NCBI RefSeq assembly: GCF_001712795.1 | Contig: NZ_KV757593.1 | Coordinates: forward strand, 1 to 41,719 | Source: Nostoc sp. KVJ20 | GTDB taxonomy: Bacteria; Cyanobacteriota; Cyanobacteriia; Cyanobacteriales; Nostocaceae | Direction: 5' to 3' | DNA: 41,719 nt | Part shown: positions 8,650-17,710 of the stretch, piece after piece | Position numbering within the stretch: position 1 is the first letter of the stretch | Layout: the number at the start of each line of letters is the position of its first letter | Made by a program: the position numbers and the translations under genes | The notes under the pieces: generated by a model | What the model saw: only the letters and a program-made list of their open reading frames with translations | Told to the model about the DNA's origin: nothing | The model's database searches: none

Positions 8650-9435
8650 TTATGGAAGTATGTCAATCTCATCGCCGATTTGTAAAATTTTTCCAGTTGA
8701 GGATGGGGATAATTGGGTATTGACACTCAATCTGTAAAAATGATTAAAAGGCGATGAAGCAACCCAATTTGGCAGAGTTGCTTGTCGCTGGGTTGCAAAG
8801 ATTTTTTGAAAGTTTGGGTAAGCTTCTCCTAAGTAAGAATCGCGTGTTGGGACTATACAACGCTGACATGGGTTAATCCCAAGAAGGTGAACATCTCCCA
8901 CTCGAAAGGAGACAACATTACCTTGTTCACCAAATAGCTGATCTTCCCAAAATGCTGGTACACCACCAATCTCGATATTGGCACGCATTCGACGGCGCAT
9001 TTCATCTACACTTAAACCGGGAAACCAAGAAGCTACTTCTGCCAAAGTTGCTGTACTAATTACCGTTGGGCCTAATGAGTGTGTATCGTCAGGAAAACCC
9101 ATCAGAGAGTTTTGTCTCAAGATGACAGAAAACTCAAAAAAATCACTCAAAGTTGCTTCTAATGCTTGCCGTTCCTCATCCAGATGAAAATTTTGTTGTG
9201 AGTCGCCGCCTGGAATTTGCAACGAGATGGTTCTATTTAAGAGTGCAAATTGCGCCCTTAGTAAATGGATTTTAGCATGACGCTTGCCATTGACAAATCT
9301 ACCCTGTTCGTCAAAAATGGCAAACTCGCGGTCATGCTGTAATGCGCCACTGGCAAGAACTCTAGCGTTTTGAACTTCAACACCATCCAGTGACTTAACT
9401 GGATACAGTAAAATCTTTGCTAGGTAAGGCATCAT
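8650..9435 (-). CDS. MOSC domain-containing protein
   Basis: A 261-residue soluble protein with the MOSC N-terminal barrel (about 1-105, starting YLAKILLYPVKSLDG and including HDREFAIFDEQGRFVNGKR) followed by the MOSC domain (about 110-258). The conserved cysteine of the family is in GINPCQRCIVPTRDS. MOSC proteins bind or transfer sulfur and molybdenum-cofactor ligands (the mARC/YiiM/MOCOS C-terminal family), so a role in sulfur or molybdenum cofactor chemistry is the family-level expectation. The molybdenum-cofactor gene moeA lies in the same window, but about 20 kb away. Two adjacent ATGs (9435 and 9432) are possible starts. The region upstream, 9436-9671, carries AT-rich dispersed repeats (TTTTAGATTTTGGA type). 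Confidence 0.85.
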   Translation of the reverse strand: MMPYLAKILLYPVKSLDGVEVQNARVLASGALQHDREFAIFDEQGRFVNGKRHAKIHLLRAQFALLNRTISLQIPGGDSQQNFHLDEERQALEATLSDFFEFSVILRQNSLMGFPDDTHSLGPTVISTATLAEVASWFPGLSVDEMRRRMRANIEIGGVPAFWEDQLFGEQGNVVSFRVGDVHLLGINPCQRCIVPTRDSYLGEAYPNFQKIFATQRQATLPNWVASSPFNHFYRLSVNTQLSPSSTGKILQIGDEIDILP

Positions 9436-9671
9436 AGCAATTTTGGATTTTAGATTTTGGACTTCGGCTTCTTTATGAGACGCTACGCTAATGCTCAGTC
9501 GAACGATTTTGGATTAAAGATTGGTGATTTAGTAGCCCCCAATCTAAAATCTAAAATTCTTTTGTGACTTATAGCGTTTCCTGCTCCGGAACGAAAGCTA
9601 TTACTAGATAAGAGTTTTTGTGTATCTTATGCGAGTGAGAACCACTATATCCATTTGAGCAATATTGCTAA

Positions 9672-10313
9672 TTATGGATATACTGGCGATTTATCTATTC
9701 CGCCAACATGATTTAGAGGCCAGAAGCGAACTACAGCACGTCCAATAATATTCTGGCGGGGGACAACACCCCAGCAGCGGCTATCGTAACTACTGTTACG
9801 ATTATCACCTAGTACTAAATATGAATCTGCTGGTATGGTCTGGGGTTTTGCTAAAAAAGGTGGCTGCGGCCCTGATTGGCAAACATCAATGACTGTGCTT
9901 TGGTCAGAACTGAGGTAATTTGCTTCTGGGAGGGGTTTGTCGTTGATATAGACTTTGCCATTCCTAAGTTGGATTTTTTCTCCAGGTAAGGCGATTATGC
10001 GTTTAATAAAAGCATCGTGATATTGTTCTTTTTGGAGTTCTGCCGTAGGTGAAAATACTACGATATCCCCCCGTTGCGGGTCAGCAAATTTATACTTCAA
10101 CTTATCGACAATGATTTTGTCTGCCTCCCACTGGTTTGGCGTACCATGCAGAGTTGGTTCCATCGATCCAGAAGGAATCCAGCGTGCTTCCGCAACAAAG
10201 GTACGAATTCCCAGAGCTAGAACAATGCTCAAGACAATTGTTCTACCTAGCTCTGCGATCCAGGAATTATCGGGTTGTTGACTAGAGTTGTTATCAGACA
10301 CTTGATTTTGCAT
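9672..10313 (-). CDS. lepB: Signal peptidase I
   Basis: A 213-residue type I signal peptidase, which removes signal peptides from exported proteins at the outer face of the cytoplasmic membrane (or the thylakoid membrane in cyanobacteria). One N-terminal membrane anchor (about 22-42) is followed by the catalytic region. The nucleophile Ser50 lies in WIPSGSMEPTL and the general base Lys104 in DAFIKRIIALPGE. The family box GDNRNSSYDSRCWG is at about 168-181. Length and box order fit the short cyanobacterial/Gram-positive type. It is divergent from dihydroorotase across about 390 bp. Cyanobacteria usually have more than one lepB paralogue, so which one this is cannot be said. Confidence 0.96.
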   Translation of the reverse strand: MQNQVSDNNSSQQPDNSWIAELGRTIVLSIVLALGIRTFVAEARWIPSGSMEPTLHGTPNQWEADKIIVDKLKYKFADPQRGDIVVFSPTAELQKEQYHDAFIKRIIALPGEKIQLRNGKVYINDKPLPEANYLSSDQSTVIDVCQSGPQPPFLAKPQTIPADSYLVLGDNRNSSYDSRCWGVVPRQNIIGRAVVRFWPLNHVGGIDKSPVYP

Positions 10314-10706
10314 GAAATTACTGAACTGAACGAAAAATGTAGGTAATTAACTCGCCTAGTGAAACTTTATCTGTTAATCTTAACGGGAAAATTTTAATTT
10401 CCTATTCATGTTTGCATCCTGACTACCAATTTTAGATTGGAGATTTTAGATTGGGGCGTTTCTTCTGGGTTATGACTCGCCTCTAGTGGGTGGAACCAAT
10501 GTAAAATACCCAAGCCGTATCCTGGAAAGGATACGGTCAATCCAAAATCTAAAATCCAAAATTGATTGACGGGGTTCTTCATAAATTAAAAATAAACTTT
10601 TTTTTTAACGCGCGGCAAAAATTGGTTACTCCGATCGCGAATAAGTTTAACCTAAAAGCATAGTTCTCTGTAATACATAGCTCCCTGTTTAAACAAAGTT
10701 AATCCT
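10314..10706. promoter_or_regulatory. Divergent intergenic region between lepB and pyrC
   Basis: About 390 bp that must hold both promoters. It contains dispersed repeats (ATTTTAGATTGGGG at about 10446 and TCCAAAATCTAAAATCCAAAA near 10541) and a perfect hairpin: CCGTATCC at 10515-10522, a 6-base loop and GGATACGG at 10529-10536. The hairpin has no following T-run, so it reads as repeat or operator-like sequence rather than a terminator. No promoter boxes could be assigned with confidence. Confidence 0.4.
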
Positions 10707-12026
10707 ATGTCATCTCCAAAAAGTTTACTGATTCGCCGCGCTCGCATAATCTTACCCAATGGTGAACTGATGATTGGGGACGTGTTGACGCGCGATCGCC
10801 AAATAGTCGAAGTTGCGCCAGAAATCTCCGAAATACCACTAGCCACTGAAGTTGACGCAGAAGGGTTAACTTTGTTGCCAGGAGTTATTGATCCGCAAGT
10901 GCATTTCCGGGAACCTGGACTAGAATACAAGGAAGATTTATTCACCGCCAGTTGTGCTTGTGCTAAAGGGGGAGTCACTTCCTTTTTGGAAATGCCCAAT
11001 ACGCGTCCCCTGACAACGACACAGCAGGCTTTAGATGACAAGCTAGAACGTGCCTCACAAAAGTGCTTGGTTAATTATGGGTTTTTTATTGGGGCAACAC
11101 CAGAGAATTTACCAGATTTGCTGTTAGCAAAACCAACACCAGGAATTAAGATTTTCATGGGGTCGATGCATGGTCAATTGCTAGTTGATGGTGAAACAGC
11201 CCTCTCTGCGATATTTGCCAAAGGCGATCGCTTGATTGCCGTTCATGCCGAAGACCAAGCTAGAATTAACCAACGCCGCCAAGAATTTGCCAACATTCAC
11301 GATCCAGCTGTTCACTCGCAAATTCAAGATAATCAAGCGGCGCTGTTGGCGACTCAATTAGCATTAAAACTTTCTCAAAAATATCAACGTCGGTTGCATA
11401 TTCTGCACATGTCAACTGCCGAAGAAGCAGATTTGCTGCGTCAGGAAAAACCTAGTTGGGTAACAGCAGAGGTAACGCCACAGCATTTGTTGTTAAATAC
11501 CAGTGCATATCAGGAGATTGGTACCTTAGCACAGATGAATCCACCTTTGCGATCGCCCCACGATAACGAAGTTCTCTGGCAAGCTTTGCGCGATGGTGTG
11601 ATTGATTTCATCGCTACAGATCATGCACCCCACACCTTAGAAGAAAAAGCTCAAGAATACCCCAATACTCCTTCGGGAATGCCTGGGGTGGAAACTTCCC
11701 TCGCGTTGATGTTAACTGCGGCAATGGAGGGAAAATGTACTGTTGCTCAAGTTGTGAACTGGATGTCTAAGAATGTGGCTGTAGCTTATGGTATTCCCAA
11801 TAAAGGAGCGATCGCACCTGGTTACGATGCCGATTTAGTGCTTGTAGATTTAAACACATACCGCCCAGTCCGGCGTGAAGAACTTTTAACCAAATGCCGT
11901 TGGAGTCCCTTTGAAGGCTGGAACCTTACCGGCTGGGCTAAAACCACCATAGTCGGCGGTGAGATTGTTTATGACAAAGGCGAGGTAAATACGCAAGTGC
12001 GGGGTCAAGCTTTAACTTTCTTGTAG
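10707..12026 (+). CDS. pyrC: Dihydroorotase (class I type)
   Basis: A 439-residue amidohydrolase of de novo pyrimidine synthesis (carbamoyl-aspartate to dihydroorotate, cytoplasmic). The fold markers are in order: LPGVIDPQVHFREPG (62-70), the metal-bridging Lys148 in GIKIFMGS, His180 in AVHAEDQ, His234 in LHILHMS and the catalytic Asp305 in FIATDHAPH. The C-terminal barrel strand GYDADLVLVDL is typical. One feature differs from the textbook class I motif DxHxHxR: position 64 is Gln (DPQVHFR), so the first of the paired metal His is absent while all other ligands remain. This may be a lineage feature rather than loss of function. The gene is monocistronic here, with its start ATG at 10707. Confidence 0.9.
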   Translation: MSSPKSLLIRRARIILPNGELMIGDVLTRDRQIVEVAPEISEIPLATEVDAEGLTLLPGVIDPQVHFREPGLEYKEDLFTASCACAKGGVTSFLEMPNTRPLTTTQQALDDKLERASQKCLVNYGFFIGATPENLPDLLLAKPTPGIKIFMGSMHGQLLVDGETALSAIFAKGDRLIAVHAEDQARINQRRQEFANIHDPAVHSQIQDNQAALLATQLALKLSQKYQRRLHILHMSTAEEADLLRQEKPSWVTAEVTPQHLLLNTSAYQEIGTLAQMNPPLRSPHDNEVLWQALRDGVIDFIATDHAPHTLEEKAQEYPNTPSGMPGVETSLALMLTAAMEGKCTVAQVVNWMSKNVAVAYGIPNKGAIAPGYDADLVLVDLNTYRPVRREELLTKCRWSPFEGWNLTGWAKTTIVGGEIVYDKGEVNTQVRGQALTFL

Positions 12027-12583
12027 TAAATATTTATTTAAGCTTACGTAGTAGACAAATAAATATACGTCAAAGCCATACTTGAACTGGCAAGATTTTC
12101 ATCTATCCAAAGTTAAGACTAGACCAATGGGTTTGGTTCAAGCTAAAAGACGAAAATCCTTGTTTTTCCTGCTTTACTCTTTTCACCAAAGGGTATTGAC
12201 TTATTGCTGTATCAAAAATTGCAACTTGAAACCCTGAATTTATTCAGTGTCTCAAGTCAAATCTTCATTCATTGAAGAAGAATTCAAAAGCCAGAATTCA
12301 GGAGTAAAGCCGGAGACGTTTCTGTTAGCTCCGGTCAGAATCAAGACGCTCTCTACGAACGCGTTAGCGTCTCCAGACCAAAACACTTGTAGAGACGGCG
12401 ATTTATCGCGTCTCAAAACCCACGATTTTGTATAAGTAGCGCTTAACCCAAGCGTATTGCGACAGGAGAAGAGAAGGCTTTACGCTGCGCTATCCGCTAG
12501 TCATACAGAATACCCGCCTGAATTCTGACTCCTGACTCCTGAATTCTGTTCGATAAGCATAGAAATAATCAAGGAGAATTGCT
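12027..12583. repeat. Intergenic region rich in dispersed palindromic repeats
   Basis: About 560 bp between pyrC and the patatin gene, with no supported gene. It contains a GACGCT...AGCGTC inverted repeat (about 12347-12373) and an imperfect palindrome GTAGAGACGGCGATTTATCG (from about 12391) that continues into CGTCTC. The same element occurs inside moeA at 28875-28902. Near 12520-12547 are GACTCCTGACTCC/GAATTCTG short repeats. The ribosome binding site of the next gene is at the end. Confidence 0.6.
12571..12576 (+). promoter_or_regulatory. Ribosome binding site of the patatin gene
   Basis: AAGGAG lies 7 bases before the ATG at 12584, a strong site that fixes the start. Most neighbours have weak sites. 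Confidence 0.7.
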
Positions 12584-13759
12584 ATGTCCTTCAAAATTTT
12601 GGCTTTAGACGGTGGCGGTATTCGTGGAGTCGTTGCAGCACGAATACTTCAACAAGTAGAACAAGAAATTAGAAATCAGGGTAAAGGAAACTTCTTACAC
12701 GAATACTTTGACCTGATTGCTGGCACTTCTACCGGTTCAATATTAGCAGGAGGGATTGCTGTAGGAAAAGGGAGTGATGAGCTAATTAAACTGTATAGAG
12801 ATCGGGGTAAAGATATATTCCCACCGGATAGAAAAGATCGCTACAAAAACTTTCCGTCCATCATCAAATCAATTATTGATGTATTTTCCGAATCTAAATA
12901 TTCTCATGATGGAATTACTAATGTCCTCAAAGATGCCTATAAATCCACAAGAATAAAGGATATTGAAAACCCCATTATTTTGATTCTTGCTTACGATACG
13001 CTATATCGAAATACAACCTTTTTTACAAATTGTCATCCCGATTTAGGAGACAGATGGTACGATGACTGTTTTTTATGGGAAATATGTACCGCTTCTGCCT
13101 CAGCGCCCACTTTTTTCCCACCATATAAATTAGAACCTGTAGATAAACAAAAATTTGGTAATTGGGAATTCCCACATATTGATGGAGGAATTTCTGCTAA
13201 TAACCCGGCTCTCGCAGCTTTGAGTCTAGTTATGAGGATTAGTCAGTCTTCAGTCCTTCCAACAATCAAGCAAAAATATAAGCTAGATAATCTCCGATTG
13301 GAAGATATTTCTATCCTTTCTATTGGTACAGGTCAAACTGGTGAACCATATCAATATAACCAAATAAGCAAATGGAGAGGCTTCGACTGGGTAAAAAATC
13401 TGACTAACATCTTTATGGAACCTACATCTGAGATTGATAGTACGATTTGCCGACAAATCATGGGTGGATACGATTCTAAACGTTATTTACGTCTTCAGTT
13501 TGACTTAAATGAGACATTTAAACCCAAGCCAAAAGAGACTTATAAAGATCCTCGCATTGTATTACCTCCAGAAGATCGAAAAAATCGATTTACAGGAGAA
13601 AAAGTCAGTGAAGAAATAGACAACACTAATTCCGAGATTCTTCAGCAGTTAATAGATACTACCTCTGCATTTATTGATCAAGGTCTTACGTACTATACCA
13701 GAGACAACTCCGGTTCTCCGATCAAAAAAGCGATCGCCTCTTTCATTAGAGATAACTAG
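12584..13759 (+). CDS. Patatin-like phospholipase
   Basis: A 391-residue protein of the patatin/CapV-type lipase family. It has the oxyanion-hole motif LDGGGIRG (about residues 8-15), the nucleophile elbow GTSTG (about 47-51) and the Asp of the Ser-Asp dyad in HIDGGISANNPA (about 204). It would hydrolyse acyl chains from membrane lipids. The family includes both housekeeping lipases and the effectors of CBASS anti-phage systems. Here no cyclase, sensor or ubiquitin-like partner is adjacent, so a CBASS role is not supported. It stands alone: repeats lie upstream, and 40 bp after its stop is a strong hairpin (13800-13849). No signal peptide or membrane segment is apparent. Confidence 0.93.
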   Translation: MSFKILALDGGGIRGVVAARILQQVEQEIRNQGKGNFLHEYFDLIAGTSTGSILAGGIAVGKGSDELIKLYRDRGKDIFPPDRKDRYKNFPSIIKSIIDVFSESKYSHDGITNVLKDAYKSTRIKDIENPIILILAYDTLYRNTTFFTNCHPDLGDRWYDDCFLWEICTASASAPTFFPPYKLEPVDKQKFGNWEFPHIDGGISANNPALAALSLVMRISQSSVLPTIKQKYKLDNLRLEDISILSIGTGQTGEPYQYNQISKWRGFDWVKNLTNIFMEPTSEIDSTICRQIMGGYDSKRYLRLQFDLNETFKPKPKETYKDPRIVLPPEDRKNRFTGEKVSEEIDNTNSEILQQLIDTTSAFIDQGLTYYTRDNSGSPIKKAIASFIRDN

Positions 13760-13799
13760 TGCATCCACGTAGGCATATTAAGGTTAATTAATTTAGGAG

Positions 13800-13849
13800 A
13801 AAACATCTCGTATTTTTACAGAAATTATCGTAAAAATACGAGATGTTTT
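13800..13849 (+). terminator. Strong hairpin after the patatin gene, probable terminator
   Basis: A perfect 20-bp stem: AAAACATCTCGTATTTTTAC at 13800-13819, a 10-base loop, and the exact reverse complement at 13830-13849. It starts 41 bases after the stop codon and ends in TTTT, with more T-rich sequence following (AGTTAATATTTTC). The symmetry means it could also stop transcription coming from the other side. Confidence 0.6.
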
Positions 13850-14555
13850 AGTTAATATTTTCTTCACATCAGTGCTAATTACAGATGTGAATACAAGAAT
13901 TTGTTGCTAGTTAAAATTATTAAAATTAGTTTTACAGATTTATAAACTAGTTTCTTTTTTGTATAGATTACTAACCTAAGTTGGGAATACTAAGTGTAAG
14001 GGAAGTTAGAGGACTTATACAGAATTGATTATTGTTTAACTTTTCTCTGCTAGCTTTCGCTGCTAAATAATTCAGATTGCTTCTCCAAATGACAGTAGGG
14101 AAATAATCTGTTTAACCAAACTGACTAAATTCTGTAAAAACTCTCATTTAACCCAACAACAGTTTATTGACACTTGCTTGATTCGTACACAAACCATCTA
14201 AATCAGTTTTTAACTGCTTATTACAGCAATAAAGCTACTAGATGCTAATCCTGAATATATATCCCGTTTAGTTAAGAATTACTGTAGGTTCAATACTATT
14301 CGGATAAGATTCCCCCCTGGATTGACTCCCTTTTTAAAGAGAGCCAGGGCGTTGCAAACTTTCCCAAATTTATAGTAACCGGCGTCGGCTTTGCTGACTG
14401 CCAATTTTAGATTGAAGAAAAACTGATTTGAGATTTTTGGGTTGAGATAACAATGTTAGTGACTTATAGTGGTGAGCGTGGTAGTGGCAGATAGGACGAG
14501 TGTGGAATTCTCCCTCAACTATTTGCAGAAATTTTTTAGTGTTGCGATCAAAAAA
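13850..14555. other. Intergenic region, no gene found
   Basis: About 700 bp of AT-rich sequence between the patatin terminator and the 3' end of tsaE. I see no coding sequence on either strand and no tRNA-like fold. A short CCCCCCTGGATTGACTCCC/TTTTTAAAGAGAGCCAGGG stretch (about 14310-14350) is weakly self-complementary and looks like a decayed repeat. Confidence 0.4.
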
Positions 14556-15011
14556 TTAAATCGCGGCTATGACTTTGCTAATGGCACAATTGAATGGTAT
14601 TAGTTCGACTTGACGAGTGCCCCCATGCTCATAAGTCAAACTTACGCTTAGATAACTATCTGGCTTGTAGGGCAATCGTTCCGCCCATTCAACTGCCACA
14701 ATTCCTGGTATGACTTCAACACCTTCCCAGTAAATTTCTAAATTCAGGGCTGCAACTTCTTGTGGTTCTAAGCGATATAAATCCAGATGGTAAAGGGGGA
14801 GGCGTCCTTCTGTGTACTCATTAATTAGCGTGAAAGTTGGACTAACAATGGGTTCAGCAATTCCCAAACCTTTGCCAATGCCTTGAACTAGGGTAGTTTT
14901 ACCAGCGCCTAAATCACCTTCTAGTAGAATTACAGTGCCAGGGGTCAGGGATTCACCAAGAGTAATACCTAAGCGTAGCGTCGCCTCTGTATCTGCAAGA
15001 AAAGTTTTCAT
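14556..15011 (-). CDS. tsaE: tRNA threonylcarbamoyladenosine biosynthesis ATPase TsaE
   Basis: A 151-residue P-loop ATPase that supports synthesis of t6A37 in ANN-decoding tRNAs together with TsaB, TsaC and TsaD. The Walker A motif is EGDLGAGKTT (residues 31-40, Lys38), followed by the family motif SPTFTLINEY and the YHLDLYRL block, with VEWAERLP near the C-terminus. Length is normal for the family. The ATG at 15011 lies just downstream of a heptamer tandem array. None of the other t6A genes is in the window. Confidence 0.95.
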   Translation of the reverse strand: MKTFLADTEATLRLGITLGESLTPGTVILLEGDLGAGKTTLVQGIGKGLGIAEPIVSPTFTLINEYTEGRLPLYHLDLYRLEPQEVAALNLEIYWEGVEVIPGIVAVEWAERLPYKPDSYLSVSLTYEHGGTRQVELIPFNCAISKVIAAI

Positions 15012-15014
15012 AAT

Positions 15015-15062
15015 TAGTCATTGGTCATTGGTCATTGGTCATTGGTCATTGGTCATTGGTCA
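15015..15062. repeat. Heptamer tandem repeat (GTCATTG)n
   Basis: About six copies of the 7-bp unit GTCATTG in a row, immediately upstream of tsaE on its own strand. This is the short tandemly repeated repetitive type typical of Nostoc and Anabaena genomes. Related heptamers occur at 181-221 and 905-962. Confidence 0.85.
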
Positions 15063-15074
15063 TTTAACTAATTT

Positions 15075-15224
15075 TCATTTTCCGTGATGGCCTCTACCGT
15101 ACCACCGCAATAACACTTGTGCTAGTTTCTGGAGATTGTGACGTACAGAACCCATTTTATCTTCATACAAAACATTAGCTGGAACAATTCTTCGCCCTAG
15201 CTGAATTACGGAGAGGCGGGTTTT
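15075..15224 (-). pseudogene. Possible 3' fragment of an unidentified gene
   Basis: The minus-strand frame ending at TGA (15075-15077) reads [20 protein letters not shown] and, a few residues on, [16 protein letters not shown]. It looks like ordinary protein sequence, not repeat-derived sequence. It is open for 49 codons back to a TAA at 15225-15227 and has no good start except an internal ATG giving 26 residues. A GGGTTAAAAAACCC palindrome lies at its 5' edge. I read it as a C-terminal remnant or an unannotated small protein; I do not recognise the family. It would lie just upstream of tsaE on the same strand. Confidence 0.3.
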
Positions 15225-15406
15225 TTAACCCAAGATAGATGTAATAGTATTTAATATGTGCTAGTAACTCAATACTGCCAACCGTAGGATTGAAAATTAG
15301 TATTTTTCTACATAAAATGAAAAATCTAAAATTAAAAATTGGACACACTGATGGTTAGGAGTGTTAGAGTTTCAGGAAATTCACCGGAACTTTTCAGCGG
15401 GTATTC

Positions 15407-17602
15407 ATGCTGAAGAAACTACAAAAAAAGCAGATTTCGATAATTGCGGGTGCGGCACTGTTTGCCTTTTTAGCCGGGGCAATGGTATCAGCACCAGAGA
15501 TTGGCAAATCCCTTGGACAATGGCTCAAACTGAGTCAGAATCAAGCAGAGTCAACATCAGAGGCTAGCATTGCCCAATCAGCGGTCTTTCCACTGATATC
15601 ACAATCGCTGCCAGAACGGGCGGCAAAACTAGCAGCGATCGCCCAAGAATCGCGATCGCCAGACCGGAATCGCGCTCGTTATCTTTTGGCGAGTGATTAC
15701 ATTGAAAGAACCCAAGCGCAAAAAGCCTTAGCTTTACTCCAAGGATTAGAGAAAGAATATCCTGTTCTCGCGCCTTATATTTTGCTCAAACAAGCCCAGG
15801 CAGAGGATATGCTGGGCGAGGATGGCAAAGCTTCGGATCTGAGGCAAAGTGTGCTGAGACTGTATCCCAAAGAAGCGGCTACAGTAAAAGCGCTATATCT
15901 GATTGCCCAGCCAAAGCAACAAGAAACAGCGATCGCTCAATTTCCTTCCAATCCTCTAACTTGGGAAATTATCCGCAAACGCTTACAAGAAAATCCCAAT
16001 CAGCCACAATTACAATTAATTTTGGCTAAATATGCCTACGATCAACCAGGCATAGTAGGCGTTTTAGATCAGCTAGTAAAACAGCCGAATCTCAAACCCG
16101 AAGACTGGGAAATCATTGGTACAAGCTATTGGGAAAATAGTCAATTTCTCAAAGCAGGTAATGCTTATGCCAAAGCACCTAAAACACCGCGCAACCTCTA
16201 CCGTACTGCACGGGGGTTACAAGTAGGAGGCAAAGATCGAGAAAAAGCGATCGCTACCTATAAACAATTAGTCCAGCAATTTCCAGATACCGAAGAAGCT
16301 GGAACTGCCCTACTGCGGTTAGCAGAAACCGCAAAAACAGGTAAAGAAGGCTTACCCTATCTTGACCAGGTAATTAGGAAATTTCCGAAACAAGCTGGTA
16401 CTGCACTGGTACAAAAAGCTAAAACTCTCCAAACTCTCAAAGACCAAAAATCAGCTAGCGCGGCGTGGCAATTACTCATAGCCAAATACGGCAATTCTGA
16501 TGAAGCCGCAGAATACCGCTGGAAAATAGCCACAGATAAAGCCAAAGCCAAAGATTACGTCGGGGCTTGGCAATGGGCAGAACCAATTGTCACCAACAAC
16601 CCCAACAGTATTTTGGCTCCAAGAGCCGGCTTTTGGGTAGGGAAATGGGCAGCTTCCCTAGGCAAACAGCAAGAGTCTAAAACTGCTTATGAGTATGTGA
16701 TTAGTCAATTTCCTTACTCTTACTATGCATGGCGATCGGCGACGATGCTGGGGTTGAATGTCGGCAACTTTGACAATGTGCGCGTCATGAACCCAGAAGT
16801 AATCACACCCCAGCGCCCATTACCGCCTGCTGGTTCTGAAACTTTCAAAGAATTGTATCTGCTGGGTCAAGACCGTGATGCCTGGTTACAATGGCAAACA
16901 GAATTTCAAAACAAAGTTCAGCCAACGGTAGCAGAGCAATTTACTGAAGGGTTGATGCGGCTGGCCAGGGGAGAAAATCTCATCGGAATTGACAAAATTT
17001 CTAAATTGGAAGACCGGGAAATACCAGCTGAACAAACCCAATACGAGACTCTAAGTAAACAAATCATCTACTGGCAAGCCCGTTATCCATTTCCCTATTT
17101 TCGAGAAATTCAAAAGTGGTCTACCGAGCGTCAACTCAATCCTCTGCTAGTAACTGCTCTGATGCGTCAAGAGTCACGGTTTGAACCAAAAATCAAATCT
17201 GTGGCTGATGCTACTGGCTTAATGCAGGTGTTGCCGAGTACAGCTAAATGGATCGCTCCACAAATTAAAGTGGATTTCAAAACAATAAGTCTAGAAAATC
17301 CCAACGATAACATCATGATGGGTACATGGTATTTGGATCATACCCATGAGCAATATAACAATAATTCCTTGCTCGCGATCGCTAGTTACAATGCTGGCCC
17401 CGGTAATGTCTCCAAATGGCTGCAAACTCTAACGACACAAGATCCAGATGAGTTTGTGGAAGAAATTCCCTTTGATGAAACCAAAAATTATGTGCGTCAA
17501 GTATTTGGCAACTACTGGAATTATCTGAGGCTTTACAACCCTGAGATTTCTGGCATCGTAGCAAAATATTCGACTACACACCCGAAACTACCGACGCAGT
17601 GA
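15407..17602 (+). CDS. Soluble lytic murein transglycosylase (Slt family, GH23)
   Basis: A 731-residue exported protein. It has an N-terminal hydrophobic segment (about 11-30, ISIIAGAALFAFLAGAMV) acting as signal or anchor, then a long alpha-superhelical region with TPR-like repeats (about 60-560) and a C-terminal SLT catalytic domain (about 570-710). The catalytic Glu589 is in MRQESRFEP; other family signatures are ATGLMQVLPSTAKWIA and LAIASYNAGPGNVSKW. It would cleave peptidoglycan glycan strands with formation of 1,6-anhydro ends. Architecture and length fit Slt70-type enzymes. It stands alone on the plus strand with no partner gene overlapping. Confidence 0.94.
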   Translation: MLKKLQKKQISIIAGAALFAFLAGAMVSAPEIGKSLGQWLKLSQNQAESTSEASIAQSAVFPLISQSLPERAAKLAAIAQESRSPDRNRARYLLASDYIERTQAQKALALLQGLEKEYPVLAPYILLKQAQAEDMLGEDGKASDLRQSVLRLYPKEAATVKALYLIAQPKQQETAIAQFPSNPLTWEIIRKRLQENPNQPQLQLILAKYAYDQPGIVGVLDQLVKQPNLKPEDWEIIGTSYWENSQFLKAGNAYAKAPKTPRNLYRTARGLQVGGKDREKAIATYKQLVQQFPDTEEAGTALLRLAETAKTGKEGLPYLDQVIRKFPKQAGTALVQKAKTLQTLKDQKSASAAWQLLIAKYGNSDEAAEYRWKIATDKAKAKDYVGAWQWAEPIVTNNPNSILAPRAGFWVGKWAASLGKQQESKTAYEYVISQFPYSYYAWRSATMLGLNVGNFDNVRVMNPEVITPQRPLPPAGSETFKELYLLGQDRDAWLQWQTEFQNKVQPTVAEQFTEGLMRLARGENLIGIDKISKLEDREIPAEQTQYETLSKQIIYWQARYPFPYFREIQKWSTERQLNPLLVTALMRQESRFEPKIKSVADATGLMQVLPSTAKWIAPQIKVDFKTISLENPNDNIMMGTWYLDHTHEQYNNNSLLAIASYNAGPGNVSKWLQTLTTQDPDEFVEEIPFDETKNYVRQVFGNYWNYLRLYNPEISGIVAKYSTTHPKLPTQ

Positions 17603-17710
17603 TTTTGCTGTTTGACGGTAGAAAGGAGGAGAGGGCCTGGGGGAGATTAATAACTCCCTACCAGTACCCAGCACTCCTGAATTCTGTTTGATAAATTTCT
17701 TCATTGCTAA

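Noticed and set aside
12247..12435. A 62-codon frame before the patatin gene
   Set aside because: More than half of it is dispersed palindromic repeat (GACGCT/GTAGAGACG modules), and no ribosome binding site is present.
12584..13759. CBASS effector reading of the patatin gene
   Set aside because: There is no cyclic-nucleotide synthase, sensor or ubiquitin-like partner next to it; the catalytic motifs alone do not support a defence role.
15015..15062. Possible CRISPR-like array at the heptamer repeats (also 905-962 and 38131-38158)
   Set aside because: The units are 7 bp and directly abut with no spacers; these are short tandem repeats, not CRISPR.
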